Notes under the pieces: generated by a model
Database searches by the model: none
What the model was told of the DNA's origin: nothing
The model's input: only the letters and a program-made list of their open reading frames with translations
Origin: a virus
Length of the DNA: 40,935 bases
IMG/VR virus record: IMGVR_UViG_3300021959_000110
Span: 1 to 40,935 of that record
Strand: one strand, 5' to 3'
Part shown: piece after piece, positions 14,629 to 23,145 of the stretch
How the letters are laid out: every line of letters begins with the position of its first letter
How positions within the stretch are numbered: the stretch's first letter is position 1
Program-made: the position numbers and the translations under genes

Positions 14629-14759
14629 ATACCGAAATGTACAGAGAGTTTTACATAGAGTTTTGCACTGAGTCCAATACTACTCCAACCGACGAAGGAT
14701 TTAAAGAATTCGTAGAGTGGCGTTTGCGCGTCGAATCTCTCTTTAAAAACAAAAGGTGA
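14625..14759 (+). CDS. Tiny unknown protein
   Basis: A 44-aa protein (MNTEMYREFYIEFCTESN...EFVEWRLRVESLFKNKR). It overlaps the previous gene by ATGA and follows GAGGAG at a good distance. It is helical and probably conserved as the W/F-rich end looks constrained, but is unrecognised. Confidence 0.65.
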   Translation: MNTEMYREFYIEFCTESNTTPTDEGFKEFVEWRLRVESLFKNKR

Positions 14760-14766
14760 TATAACC

Positions 14767-15102
14767 ATGGTTGAAAAATATGTTCGTGAAGACGGCAAGA
14801 TTGCTGTTCTGGTGAGTGCTGGTTACGGTGCTGGGTGGAGTACCTGGAATACTGTCGATGAAGAGTTGGCAGAAGCACTGTTGTTTGACGCTGATGTTGT
14901 AAAGATGGTTCTGGAAGATCGTGAGGACGAGATTGAGGCCTTCGTTACAGAAAAATACAAAGACAATGATTGGTTAGTTACTGGCGGTGCAAAGGACCTG
15001 TTTGTGGAATGGGTTAATAAAGGAGAAAGATTTGTCATAGATGAGTATGATGGAGCTGAACACCTGGTACGCGAAACAGAAACTTATTGGTACGAAGCAT
15101 AA
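14767..15102 (+). CDS. Conserved phage protein, unknown
   Basis: A 111-aa acidic protein containing IAVLVSAGYGAGWSTWN (about 12-28). That is a very recognisable motif of a widespread small phage family of unknown function. It is followed by LFDADVVKMVLEDREDEIEAFV. The start ATG has AAAGGTGATATAACC upstream. A new promoter follows it. Confidence 0.8.
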   Translation: MVEKYVREDGKIAVLVSAGYGAGWSTWNTVDEELAEALLFDADVVKMVLEDREDEIEAFVTEKYKDNDWLVTGGAKDLFVEWVNKGERFVIDEYDGAEHLVRETETYWYEA

Positions 15103-15118
15103 TTTTTTCAAAAAATTA

Positions 15119-15147
15119 TTGACTTTGTTTTCAAAATATCGTAAGAT
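15119..15147 (+). promoter_or_regulatory. Sigma70-like promoter before the DUF932 gene
   Basis: TTGACT, 17 bases, TAAGAT, 41 bases before the start. It overlaps no gene and follows the previous stop by 16 bases. Confidence 0.78.
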
Positions 15148-15188
15148 CCATATATTGATTAATGATGAAACGCCAAAGGAGATAACTA

Positions 15189-16139
15189 ATGGCACATGAA
15201 CTTGAAATCGTAAACGGCCAAGCACAACTTGCATATGTTGGTGAAGTACCGTGGCATGGTCTTGGTGTCCAAGTACCTGAAGACACTTCTGCCATGGACA
15301 TGATGGCACTTGCTGGTCTTGACTGGCGAGTCGAAGAACTCGATTCGTTTGTAGAGTTTAACGGCGAAAAGATCCCAACTGGTCAGAAAGCACTTGTGCG
15401 TGACATTGACGGTAAGGTACTGACACAGGTTGGTGCTAACTGGAACCCCGTACAGAACTCAGAAGCATTTGAATTCTTCCATGAATTTGTCGAAGCAGGT
15501 AACATGAAGATGCATACTGCTGGTTCACTGAAAGACGGTCAGATTATTTGGGCTCTTGCAAAGGTCGAAGACAACTTCACTTTGTTTAACGGCGACACAG
15601 TAGAGTCTTATCTTCTGTTCTCCAATCCTCACCAGTATGGTAAGAGCATAGATGTTCGTTTCACTCCTATTCGAGTCGTTTGCAACAACACTCTTACACT
15701 GTCACTTGGCAAAACGGCTGACAATGCAGTTCGTTTGAACCATCGTAAAGCATTCGATGCTGAAAGCGTGAAAGCAACTCTCGGTATTGCTCATAGCAAA
15801 CTGGATCAATATCGTGGAATGGCAAAGTTTCTTGGTTCGAAACGGTACACTGCTAAGTCACTTGACGAGTATTTGACTGAATTGTTTGGTACTAAGAAGA
15901 GTGCTGCTGGCGATCTTAGCCGCACAGGCGAAACGGTTCGTGAACTGATGAGCACACAACCTGGCGCTCAGTATGGTGAAGGCACTTGGTGGCAGGCATA
16001 CAATGCTGTAACCTACTTCACTGATCATGTTGCAGGTCGTTCAAATGATACTCGTATGCAGAGCGCATGGTTTGGCGCTAATCAGAAAAAGAAAGTAGAT
16101 TCTTTGAAGAAAGCCGTTGAATATGCAGAGGCCGCTTAA
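15189..16139 (+). CDS. DUF932 phage/plasmid-like protein
   Basis: A 316-aa protein with the family landmarks VPWHGLGVQV near residue 20, SYLLFSNPHQYGKSIDVRFTPIRVVCNNTLTLSL in the middle, and YNAVTYFTDHVAGR near the end. The family is widespread on phages and plasmids; its biochemical role is unknown. Codon use is more GC-rich at third positions than in the small neighbours, which suggests a highly expressed gene. GGAGATAACTA provides the Shine-Dalgarno. Its stop overlaps the next start by 1 base. Confidence 0.9.
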   Translation: MAHELEIVNGQAQLAYVGEVPWHGLGVQVPEDTSAMDMMALAGLDWRVEELDSFVEFNGEKIPTGQKALVRDIDGKVLTQVGANWNPVQNSEAFEFFHEFVEAGNMKMHTAGSLKDGQIIWALAKVEDNFTLFNGDTVESYLLFSNPHQYGKSIDVRFTPIRVVCNNTLTLSLGKTADNAVRLNHRKAFDAESVKATLGIAHSKLDQYRGMAKFLGSKRYTAKSLDEYLTELFGTKKSAAGDLSRTGETVRELMSTQPGAQYGEGTWWQAYNAVTYFTDHVAGRSNDTRMQSAWFGANQKKKVDSLKKAVEYAEAA

Positions 16140-16657
16140 TGCGGCTTCTTATCTCTACAATCATATGTCTTGGCGTCGGCTTCTTAGCCGGCGTCAACGT
16201 CTATGGTTCTGATACTTCTTCGAAAGAAGACATTCATTGTTTGGCTCTTAACATATATCATGAAGCGGTATCTGAACCTCTCAGAGGAAAAATAGCGGTG
16301 TCTTATGTGGTATTGAACCGTGTAAAAAGTTCAAAATTTCCTAATACTGTATGTGATGTTGTTTTTGAAGGTCCTCACCGTCCGCATTGGAAAGATAAAT
16401 ACAGACAGGTGCCTATTAAAAACATGTGCCAGTTTTCTTGGTATTGCGATGGTAAAAGCGATGAAGTATTTGACTTAGATGCATATGACGATTGTTTTGA
16501 AATCGCTAGGCGTGTTTTGAATGAGTATGGCACAGAAAGAGCAGACGATCCTTCAAAGGGTGCAATGTGGTATCATGCAGACTATGTTAATCCAAAATGG
16601 AGTAATACTTTAAAACGCACTACGAAAATAGGAAGGCATATTTTTTATAAACAATGA
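16139..16657 (+). CDS. SleB-type cell wall hydrolase (endolysin)
   Basis: A 172-aa protein. Residues 1-24 are a hydrophobic export signal (LLISTIICLGVGFLAGVNVYG), followed by a Hydrolase_2 domain: LALNIYHEAVSEPLRGKIAVSYVVLNRV with catalytic Glu in YHEA, then CQFSWYCDGKSD. This family cleaves peptidoglycan glycan strands. The export signal suggests a signal-arrest-release endolysin, independent of a holin for export. It overlaps the DUF932 gene by TAATG and the next gene by ATGA. Confidence 0.88.
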   Translation: MRLLISTIICLGVGFLAGVNVYGSDTSSKEDIHCLALNIYHEAVSEPLRGKIAVSYVVLNRVKSSKFPNTVCDVVFEGPHRPHWKDKYRQVPIKNMCQFSWYCDGKSDEVFDLDAYDDCFEIARRVLNEYGTERADDPSKGAMWYHADYVNPKWSNTLKRTTKIGRHIFYKQ

Positions 16658-16887
16658 CAGACGACCACAAAATTCTGGTGTTAGAAGAACTTCTGAACGT
16701 TAGAAAACGTAAACAGAAAGAATTGGCTTATTATCAGGAAAAACTTCTTGAGTTACAAGAGAAAATGCAGTATATTCAAATGGATATACAAGTAACAAAT
16801 ATTATTATAGGAATTATTGAGGAAGAAAATGTCGTTGATATTCAAAAATACATCGTCGATAGGCGATTAGAAGGAATCGAGAAGTGA
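16654..16887 (+). CDS. Small coiled-coil protein
   Basis: A 77-aa protein dominated by a heptad coiled coil (LLNVRKRKQKELAYYQEKLLELQEKMQYIQMDIQ), then IIIGIIEEEN. It has no membrane segment or lipobox, so it is not an obvious spanin despite lying next to the lysin gene. Overlaps of 4 bases on both sides show tight coupling in a possible lysis cassette. Confidence 0.68.
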   Translation: MTDDHKILVLEELLNVRKRKQKELAYYQEKLLELQEKMQYIQMDIQVTNIIIGIIEEENVVDIQKYIVDRRLEGIEK

Positions 16888-17126
16888 GTGAATTCAGACT
16901 TGGTATATTCAGACTTCTCAAACGCATTATAGGTGGTAGTAGTGTTCTACTTGCGATTGTTTACACCATAGGACACATTATCATTGCCATGATCTGCAAC
17001 AATTTAATTACAGGTGCAGAGTTTACATTAGCAGCAGTAGACGCAATTATAGAGCCTTGCATCAATGGCGTATGGTTTTATGTTCTGCATAAACTGTGGA
17101 TATTCGAAACAAACAAGGTAAAATAA
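16884..17126 (+). CDS. Small membrane protein, DUF2061-like
   Basis: An 80-aa protein with two transmembrane segments (SSVLLAIVYTIGHIIIAMIC and a second around EPCINGVWFYVLHKLWIF), matching my recollection of DUF2061. The start is GTG 16884, overlapping the preceding TGA (GTGA). Its place behind an endolysin makes a holin-like role possible, but the family itself is not known as holin. Confidence 0.68.
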   Translation: MSEFRLGIFRLLKRIIGGSSVLLAIVYTIGHIIIAMICNNLITGAEFTLAAVDAIIEPCINGVWFYVLHKLWIFETNKVK

Positions 17127-17128
17127 AA

Positions 17129-17770
17129 ATGAATTTTGAAGAACTTACATCATATCGAAAATGTGGCCATGAAGGCGTTGATGAATTACTCTGGGTCACT
17201 AGTGATAGTGGTGCTTTTGGTAATGAAAGAGACGGACCTTTGTTTGATTGGATCGCCGATCATCATTTGTTTATGGATCATGTAAAACAATTTAAAGCGG
17301 TGATACAGGCTGGCGGTAACTGTGGTATGTACGCTCGTTTCTATAAAAATTATTTTGAAAAGGTTTACACGTTCGAACCAGACGAATTGAACTTTTATTG
17401 TTTAGATAGAAATTGTGTTGGTGATGGTTATGTAAAGACCAAAGGTGGTTTGGGTAATACAACAGAAAAGTTTACTATTCAAAATACCAACAAAAATAAT
17501 GTAGGTACACATAAAATCAAAGATGCACCAGGCGATGTACAAATGTATCGTATTGATGATATGACTTTAGAACACTGTGATTTGATACACCTAGATATAG
17601 AGGGATATGAAGAGAAAGCCCTAGAAGGCGCTGTTGAAACAATAAGAAAGTTTAAACCAGTTGTTGTAACAGAAGCGAATCGAGGGGCTTCTTTTTTAGA
17701 AAAACTAAATTACAAAAGAGCGTCCAGAGGAAGAATGGATAGTATTTTTGTTTATGGTTGGCATGATTAA
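17129..17770 (+). CDS. FkbM-family methyltransferase
   Basis: A 213-aa protein. The SAM-binding motif is AVIQAGGNCGMYARFYKNYF (about 48-67), with VYTFEPDELNFYCLDRN, then the FkbM signature LIHLDIEGYEEKALEGAVETI and VVTEAN. FkbM enzymes O-methylate sugars or lipids; phage versions probably modify glycans on the virion or host surface. ATG 17129 is used because the upstream frame is inside the previous gene and lacks a start signal. Confidence 0.87.
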   Translation: MNFEELTSYRKCGHEGVDELLWVTSDSGAFGNERDGPLFDWIADHHLFMDHVKQFKAVIQAGGNCGMYARFYKNYFEKVYTFEPDELNFYCLDRNCVGDGYVKTKGGLGNTTEKFTIQNTNKNNVGTHKIKDAPGDVQMYRIDDMTLEHCDLIHLDIEGYEEKALEGAVETIRKFKPVVVTEANRGASFLEKLNYKRASRGRMDSIFVYGWHD

Positions 17771-17784
17771 CGGAGGAATATAAT

Positions 17785-18069
17785 ATGGCAAAAGGCAAAA
17801 AGAGTAAAGGTAATAAGTATGTCTCTAAAGGAGAAGTTGGCACCAATAGAGCGATTACAAAAGAACGTCGTCGAGAGTATATGGAAAATACACTTGCAAG
17901 GCGAATTAATCAATTGAGAGCCTGGCGTGCAGGAAAGAATGTTGTACTGGTTGTAGAAAATACGGCTAAGAAAACGAATCGTCCTTTTATGCGTGTGTCA
18001 GCAAATGAACTTTGGGGTAGTCCAAAACGTTATCTCATGAATGCCAAAGCAGGGGATGGCGATGAATGA
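17785..18069 (+). CDS. Small basic phage protein
   Basis: A 94-aa, Lys/Arg-rich protein (MAKGKKSKGNKYVSKGEVGTN, RAITKERRREYMENTLARRINQLRAWRAGKNVVL). GGAGGAATATAAT gives a strong Shine-Dalgarno. Similar proteins are common in marine T4-like phages; the charge suggests RNA or DNA binding, but the role is unknown. It overlaps the next gene by ATGA. Confidence 0.75.
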   Translation: MAKGKKSKGNKYVSKGEVGTNRAITKERRREYMENTLARRINQLRAWRAGKNVVLVVENTAKKTNRPFMRVSANELWGSPKRYLMNAKAGDGDE

Positions 18070-18530
18070 AAAGTTTTGAAACTCTTTTTTCAAAGATATT
18101 GACGAATGATAAGCCGTTCGTCTATCCTTTTGGAAGAGGTGCTAACCAAGAGTTTCCAAACGAGTGTATTTGTGATGAATGTTTACGGCTTTCAGTATAT
18201 CGTAAACCTTGGCGCTGGGGCAGTCCAGGCAAAAGAGTACATAGAAATGATTCTACTAGAGAATGGAGTAATAAAAGTATGAATAATCGTGAAGATATCT
18301 CGCTCTTGGCGAGAAACAATATAATTCAAGTTGTGTTTACTAAGGCTGATGGTTCAGAACGACTGATGACCTGCACTCTTATGGATGAACATATCCCTAG
18401 TCAGGCACGTCAAACCGAATCAACAGAAACCAAAAAGATTAACACAGAAGTCTTACCTGTGTGGGATATGGAAAAGGAAGCGTGGCGTTCTTTCCGTATT
18501 GATTCAATTAAAGCGGTTGCGGTATGCTAA
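18066..18530 (+). CDS. SH3-barrel-type (DUF2693-like) protein with extra N-terminal domain
   Basis: A 154-aa protein. Residues 72-154 (NIIQVVFTKADGSERLMTCTLMDEHIP ... VLPVWDMEKEAWRSFRIDSI) match the small phage DUF2693 family, which usually stands alone. The first 70 residues contain a CICDECLRL Cys pair and an Arg-rich stretch I do not recognise. An internal ATG (18279) with GGAG 11 bases upstream could start the DUF2693 part separately, so this may be a fusion or two products from one frame. Confidence 0.75.
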   Translation: MKSFETLFSKILTNDKPFVYPFGRGANQEFPNECICDECLRLSVYRKPWRWGSPGKRVHRNDSTREWSNKSMNNREDISLLARNNIIQVVFTKADGSERLMTCTLMDEHIPSQARQTESTETKKINTEVLPVWDMEKEAWRSFRIDSIKAVAVC

Positions 18531-18531
18531 A

Positions 18532-19470
18532 ATGGAAATAACAAACGGCGAATTAATTCGTAACGAAACAAATCAAAATGCCATGGGCGGCACTGAGCTC
18601 ATGGCAACAAGAATGCACGAACTTATTCCACAAGATTTACTTGAAGGTGTGCAGATTATTCATTCTAGGCCAAGAGAACTACGGAATGATTTGAAAAAAG
18701 TTTTAGTACTACATGATTTGCCAGGCGATCCAGAAGTACAACATCTAAAAGATGGTGGTTGGAAGAAGTATGATAAACTCGTATTTGTTTCTAACTGGCA
18801 ACTCCAGATGTATAACGCATATCTAGGCGTACCATATTCACATTCGGTTGTTTTGAAAAATGCAATCAATCCTATTAGTGAAATTGGTAAAAATGATAAT
18901 GTTATCAAAATAATTTATCATACGACACCGCATCGAGGTCTAAATGTTCTTTATGCAGTGTTCGATGCTATTGCGAAGACTGATGATAAAGTTCAATTGG
19001 ATGTTTATAGTTCTTTTAAAATCTATGGATGGGAGCAAAGAGACGAACCGTATAAAGAATTATTCGACAAACTTCGTGAACACCCACAAGTTAACTATTA
19101 TGGCTCAGTGCCAAATGATGAAGTTAGATTAGCACTAGGTGTTTCTCACATCTTTGCATATCCGTCTATCTGGCAAGAAACCTCTTGTATCTCATTAATG
19201 GAGGCCATGTCTGCTGGTTGTTTATGCGTACATCCAAACTATGCTGCACTACCAGAAACCAGTGCTGGTATGACACAGATGTATCAATGGACAGAAGATA
19301 TGAATAAACACGCTGATGTTTTTTACAACAATTTGGTGTACGCAATTCAAACGATTCGTCAAAGAACATTTAATGGACGAGCACAGAAGACATATGCTGA
19401 TGCCTATTATAATTGGGCGAATCGAAGGAATGAGTGGTGTGGATTTTTAGAGGCAATAAAAAACTCTTGA
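18532..19470 (+). CDS. GT-B type glycosyltransferase (family 4-like)
   Basis: A 312-aa protein with the family 4 pattern: GGTELMATRMHEL near the start, KLVFVSNWQLQMY, IYHTTPHRGLNVLYAVFDAI, and the nucleotide-sugar site SIWQETSCISLMEAMSAGC with its E-x7-E. The product is a glycan or glycosylated molecule of unknown acceptor. ATG 18532 is chosen because an earlier frame to 18385 lies entirely within the preceding gene. Together with the FkbM gene it hints at a surface or virion glycan pathway. The rnh promoter overlaps its stop. Confidence 0.85.
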   Translation: MEITNGELIRNETNQNAMGGTELMATRMHELIPQDLLEGVQIIHSRPRELRNDLKKVLVLHDLPGDPEVQHLKDGGWKKYDKLVFVSNWQLQMYNAYLGVPYSHSVVLKNAINPISEIGKNDNVIKIIYHTTPHRGLNVLYAVFDAIAKTDDKVQLDVYSSFKIYGWEQRDEPYKELFDKLREHPQVNYYGSVPNDEVRLALGVSHIFAYPSIWQETSCISLMEAMSAGCLCVHPNYAALPETSAGMTQMYQWTEDMNKHADVFYNNLVYAIQTIRQRTFNGRAQKTYADAYYNWANRRNEWCGFLEAIKNS

Positions 19471-19495
19471 CAATTATCCACAAATGTGTTATGGT
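19467..19495 (+). promoter_or_regulatory. Sigma70-like promoter before rnh
   Basis: TTGACA overlaps the stop codon of the glycosyltransferase gene. A 17-base spacer and TATGGT follow. The start of the RNase H gene is 33 bases downstream. Confidence 0.78.
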
Positions 19496-19527
19496 ATAAA
19501 AAATAAAATGATTATGAAAGTAATGCA

Positions 19528-20388
19528 ATGATACTTATTGATTTAAACCAAGTGATGATATCCAATTTGATGGCTCAGATTGGTAACCATCACAACATCG
19601 AATTAGACGAGAATCTAATTCGTCATATGGTTCTAAACTCGATTCGAAACTATAGAAACAAGTTTAAAAAAGATTTTGGTGAGCTTGTTATTTGTTGTGA
19701 TGATAAGAACTACTGGCGCAAGGAAGTATTTCCTTATTATAAAGCCAGTCGTAAGAAGAATCGTGAAAAGTCAGAACTTGATTGGAATGAAATATTCCGA
19801 GTACTAAACAAGATTCGTGACGAACTAAAAGAATTCTTTCCCTACAAAGTAATTCAGATTGATACAGCAGAGGCTGATGATATCATCGGCACGATTTGTC
19901 ATATCGAAGGTAAGATGTTAACATCTGATGATCCTGATGATAAGATTTTAATTCTATCAGCTGATAAAGACTATATTCAATTACACACCTACGCAAATGT
20001 AAGTCAGTTTGATCCTATTCGTAAGAAGTGGATACGTCATGACAATCCTTCGGACTATCTCAAGGTTCATATTATGAAAGGAGATATCGGCGACGGTGTG
20101 CCTAATATGTTAAGTGCTGATGATGTTTTTGTTATGTCAAAACGACAAAAACCTTTGACGCAAAAAAGAATCGATGAATTCATGAAGAATGGATCGGTCG
20201 ATCCTGAAACGATTCGCGGATACACAAGAAACGAAGCGTTGATTGATTTATCAAAAATTCCTGTTAAAATCAAAGAACAGGTTATTGATAAATATAACGA
20301 AGAAAAGAAGATCAGCAGATCCAATCTAATGAACTTCTTTATGAACAACAAACTGAAAAATCTGTTAGAAAATATAGGTGAATTTTAA
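19528..20388 (+). CDS. rnh: RNase H, 5'-3' exonuclease (T4 Rnh-like)
   Basis: A 286-aa FEN/Rnh-family nuclease (T4 Rnh 305 aa). Acidic metal-binding motifs are ILIDLNQ, VICCDDKNYWRKEVFPYYKASRK, DTAEADDIIGTI, LSADKDYIQL and MKGDIGDGVPN. It removes RNA primers and flaps from lagging-strand fragments. YKASRKKNREKSELDW is the bridge region with the conserved Arg/Lys. It is followed 2 bases later by a conserved unknown gene. Confidence 0.93.
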   Translation: MILIDLNQVMISNLMAQIGNHHNIELDENLIRHMVLNSIRNYRNKFKKDFGELVICCDDKNYWRKEVFPYYKASRKKNREKSELDWNEIFRVLNKIRDELKEFFPYKVIQIDTAEADDIIGTICHIEGKMLTSDDPDDKILILSADKDYIQLHTYANVSQFDPIRKKWIRHDNPSDYLKVHIMKGDIGDGVPNMLSADDVFVMSKRQKPLTQKRIDEFMKNGSVDPETIRGYTRNEALIDLSKIPVKIKEQVIDKYNEEKKISRSNLMNFFMNNKLKNLLENIGEF

Positions 20389-20390
20389 TC

Positions 20391-20825
20391 ATGGAACTTT
20401 CAATATCAGAAGTTTTAAACAAAGCTTCCAAAATGAAATCCAAGTCCGAAAAGGTATCTTGGTTAAAGAAACACGATGTACGAGCACTTAAGACTGTTTT
20501 AAAGGCAATGTATGATCCAACTCTTAAATGTCTATTACCAGAAGGCAGTCCTCCTTACACACCATCTTCTCAAGTAGACGATCATGGTATGCTTTACACC
20601 AACACAAAGCGCATTCCGTACTTCTATGAAGGCATGGGTACTCCTGTTCTTCCTATGAAGCGTGAACAATTGTTTATTGAACTTTTAGAACTTGTCAATA
20701 AAGACGATGCACTACTTCTTATTGATATGAAAGACAAGAAGAAAATTAAAGGTCTTACAGCAGATACGATTAACGAAGCCTTTCCTAATCTTATTACAAT
20801 CAAAAAACAGGAGAAAAGTGTTTAG
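20391..20825 (+). CDS. Conserved T4-like phage protein (DUF6433-like)
   Basis: A 144-aa protein. It starts with KASKMKSKSEKVSWLKKHD, has a central LPEGSPPYTPS, then REQLFIELLELVNKDDALLLIDMKDKKKIKGLTADTINEAFPNL. This end is a motif I associate with DUF6433 of T4-like marine phages. Role unknown. It is co-transcribed with rnh, so a replication or DNA-metabolism role is plausible by position only. Confidence 0.75.
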   Translation: MELSISEVLNKASKMKSKSEKVSWLKKHDVRALKTVLKAMYDPTLKCLLPEGSPPYTPSSQVDDHGMLYTNTKRIPYFYEGMGTPVLPMKREQLFIELLELVNKDDALLLIDMKDKKKIKGLTADTINEAFPNLITIKKQEKSV

Positions 20826-20827
20826 CC

Positions 20828-21004
20828 ATGGGCAAGACATATCGCCAGGAAAAGAATTACTGGGACGACGGTGGGTACAACGACAAAAATAGTCGTAGGA
20901 AGAAAAAGTATAGAAAATATAATAAAGATGAACAGATTCAACAGAAGCGTGAAACTAAACAGCGCGCTATGTATGAACAAATTCAAGAAAGAGATAGTCA
21001 TTAA
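20828..21004 (+). CDS. Small basic protein
   Basis: A 58-aa, highly charged protein (MGKTYRQEKNYWDDGG, SRRKKKYRKYNKDEQIQQKRETKQRAMYEQIQERDSH). It starts 2 bases after the preceding stop with AGGAGAAAAG upstream. Unrecognised; the composition suggests nucleic-acid binding. Confidence 0.6.
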   Translation: MGKTYRQEKNYWDDGGYNDKNSRRKKKYRKYNKDEQIQQKRETKQRAMYEQIQERDSH

Positions 21005-21006
21005 TC

Positions 21007-21246
21007 ATGCCAACTTACACGGTTGAATATCTGAAAGGTAAAAACAAAGGTACCGTTTCAGATGTTCTTATGAAATACGAAGAAGTTAAACAACTAGAGA
21101 AGAAGGGACAACTTCGTATAATTCCTTCTGCTCCCATGATTGTTTCTGGTGTCGGCTCTGTGACTGGTAGAATTGATAATGGATTTAATGATGTTTTAAA
21201 TGGCATCAAGAAAGCAAACAGGGGGTCCACTATAGAAACGAAATAG
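21007..21246 (+). CDS. FmdB-like small phage protein lacking zinc cysteines
   Basis: A 79-aa protein. It begins MPTYTVEYLKGKNKGTVSDVLMKYEEV and ends with the family tail APMIVSGVGSV ... DNGFNDVLNGIKKAN, as in phage FmdB-type regulators. The zinc-ribbon cysteines of bacterial FmdB are absent, as in several phage versions. Role unknown. Confidence 0.7.
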   Translation: MPTYTVEYLKGKNKGTVSDVLMKYEEVKQLEKKGQLRIIPSAPMIVSGVGSVTGRIDNGFNDVLNGIKKANRGSTIETK

Positions 21247-21254
21247 GAGACAAC

Positions 21255-22010
21255 ATGCTTGCCAGCCCCGAACGACTAACAAAAAAACAAAAAAGAATAC
21301 TTCGCCAAGAAAGGGTAATAGACAAATCGGGTAACATACAGTCAAACAATTTTAAATTAAAAAAAATACAACCTTTAACACAAGCACAAATTGATGCTTT
21401 TGAATCCTTCGATGAAGGATATAATTTGTTTCTCCACGGATTTGCTGGCACAGGAAAAACATTTATAGCTTTATATCTCGCATTAGACTTGATTCAAAAA
21501 GTAAATTTATATAAAAAAGTATACATCGTAAGATCGGTAGTTCCTTCAAGAGATATGGGATTTCTACCAGGTAATGCAAAAGAAAAGACAAAGATATACG
21601 AAACACCATATTATGACATATGTAATAAGTTGTATGGTCGTGGTGATGCCTATGATGTTTTAAAAACAAAAAACATATTAGAGTTTATTTCTACATCTTT
21701 TATTCGAGGTATTACTTTAGATGATTGTATTGTAATCGTAGATGAAATGCAGAACATGAATTCTATGGAATTACACAGTATCATGACACGCATTGGCGAG
21801 AACTGTAAGATAGTCTTTTCTGGTGATATTAACCAGGATGACTTGACAAGTGAACGAAAAAAAGAGTATAGTGGTTTGCGTGATTTTATGCGAATCATAG
21901 AAAATATGAAAGAGTTTGACTTTATCGACTTCACACAAGATGACATTGTAAGAAGTCAAATTGTTAAATCTTATATTATTGAACGACACAAACTTGGAAT
22001 GGACTTTTGA
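21255..22010 (+). CDS. phoH: PhoH-like ATPase
   Basis: A 251-aa P-loop protein with Walker A GFAGTGKT (about 70-77), then KKVYIVRSVVPSRDMGFLPG, the PhoH signature loop, and Walker B CIVIVDEMQN. FSGDINQDDL is the sensor motif. PhoH is frequent in marine phages; its exact function, perhaps RNA-related, is unresolved. It overlaps the next gene by TTGA. Confidence 0.92.
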   Translation: MLASPERLTKKQKRILRQERVIDKSGNIQSNNFKLKKIQPLTQAQIDAFESFDEGYNLFLHGFAGTGKTFIALYLALDLIQKVNLYKKVYIVRSVVPSRDMGFLPGNAKEKTKIYETPYYDICNKLYGRGDAYDVLKTKNILEFISTSFIRGITLDDCIVIVDEMQNMNSMELHSIMTRIGENCKIVFSGDINQDDLTSERKKEYSGLRDFMRIIENMKEFDFIDFTQDDIVRSQIVKSYIIERHKLGMDF

Positions 22011-22690
22011 TCTTTAATCATACACCAAAGGCAATCTTTAAAGACTTGCCAGTTAAATATGCAGATGGCGGAAGGTTTTATCAATCTCCTAAAGGGGAAT
22101 GGTATCCTTCCGTCACTACTGTTTTATCTGCCGATTCGGACAAAGAAGAAGGTATTAAACAGTGGCGAGAAAGAATAGGCGAAGAAGAAGCAAATAAGAT
22201 TTTAGTACAAGCTTCGAATCGTGGTGAGTCTGTACATCTTATCTGTGAAAGATATCTTAACAATGATCCTGATTATGCAAAGGGTCAGATGCCTACTAAC
22301 ATATTTTCCTTTAAATGTATTCAAAATATTTTAGACTCCCACATAAATAATATACACTGTCAAGAAGAACCTCTATACTCAAACTACTTGAAAACAGCTG
22401 GTAGAGTAGATTGCTTGGCAGAATTTGACGGTAAATTATCTGTTATAGATTTTAAAACATCTAGAAAGATGAAACGAAAAGAGTGGATTTCAAATTACTT
22501 TATGCAAACATCCGCGTATGCGGTTATGTACGAAGAACTGACAACAATTCCAGTATCTCAAATAGTGGTCATAATTTCCGTCGATGGGTCAGAACCACAA
22601 GTTTTCGTTGAAAAACGGGATGATCATATCCATAACTTCATCGAAATACGAAAAAGATATGAGGAGTTAAAAAATTGCACAGAATCTTAA
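22007..22690 (+). CDS. PD-(D/E)XK nuclease, Cas4/RecB-like
   Basis: A 227-aa protein. YPSVTTVLSA near the N-terminus, RGESVHLICERYL, and the catalytic core GRVDCLAEFDGKLSVIDFKTS (D...DFK) identify a PD-(D/E)XK exonuclease, followed by QTSAYAVMYEEL. No Fe-S cysteines are evident. The start is TTG 22007, overlapping the PhoH stop; no ATG exists before the conserved YPSVTTV block with a better signal. It probably acts in DNA recombination or degradation. Confidence 0.85.
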   Translation: MIFNHTPKAIFKDLPVKYADGGRFYQSPKGEWYPSVTTVLSADSDKEEGIKQWRERIGEEEANKILVQASNRGESVHLICERYLNNDPDYAKGQMPTNIFSFKCIQNILDSHINNIHCQEEPLYSNYLKTAGRVDCLAEFDGKLSVIDFKTSRKMKRKEWISNYFMQTSAYAVMYEELTTIPVSQIVVIISVDGSEPQVFVEKRDDHIHNFIEIRKRYEELKNCTES

Positions 22691-22992
22691 TGGTAACCTT
22701 TATTTTAGCGATTTTACCATGTATTGCACAGGCCGATCACGGTCCACCAGAATTTGTAGATACAATGAAACCGATTATGTGTTCTAATGCTGATTTTGTA
22801 ATCAAAGAATTGGAAGAAACATTTGGCGAATCGCAAAAAGATGTAATAGGTTTGTCAGAAGATAATACAATAGCCGTCACCGTTTTCGAAGGACCCGATT
22901 CGTTTTCCGTAGTGGAATTCTTCGCAAATGGGTTGGCCTGCATCATTTCCATTGGAAAAACCAACGGAAAAGAGCCTGATAAGGTGTTGTAA
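22675..22992 (+). CDS. Small secreted protein
   Basis: A 105-aa protein. TTG 22675 has GAGGAG 8 bases upstream, while ATG 22690 has none. Residues 1-20 (MHRILMVTFILAILPCIAQA) are a signal peptide. The mature part has two cysteines (PIMCSNADFV and NGLACIISI) that could form a disulfide. Probably periplasmic in the infected cell; family not recognised. Confidence 0.72.
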   Translation: MHRILMVTFILAILPCIAQADHGPPEFVDTMKPIMCSNADFVIKELEETFGESQKDVIGLSEDNTIAVTVFEGPDSFSVVEFFANGLACIISIGKTNGKEPDKVL

Positions 22993-23079
22993 AAATGCCA
23001 CAAAAGCATGTTTTTTGAAAAAAATTTATAAATCTTTGATTTCGTTGGATTTTATTTTTAAAATAAATGCCGTTTTTTG

Positions 23080-23108
23080 TTGACTTATGGTCCTTTTTTT
23101 GTTAGGAT
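23080..23108 (+). promoter_or_regulatory. Sigma70-like promoter with MKERKR leader
   Basis: TTGACT, 17 bases, TAGGAT. The leader (23122-23145) codes MKERKRIE in frame with the gene and resembles the MKTNRKRIE leader at 28762. Confidence 0.75.
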
Positions 23109-23145
23109 GCACCATAAATTGATGAAAGAAAGAAAGCGAATCGAA

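Noticed and set aside
15012-15309. Long minus-strand open frames, here and at 6870-7328, 13047-13240, 30866-31243 and 33047-33436
   Set aside because: All lie opposite well-supported plus-strand genes, have low-complexity Ser/Leu-rich translations and no ribosome-binding sites.
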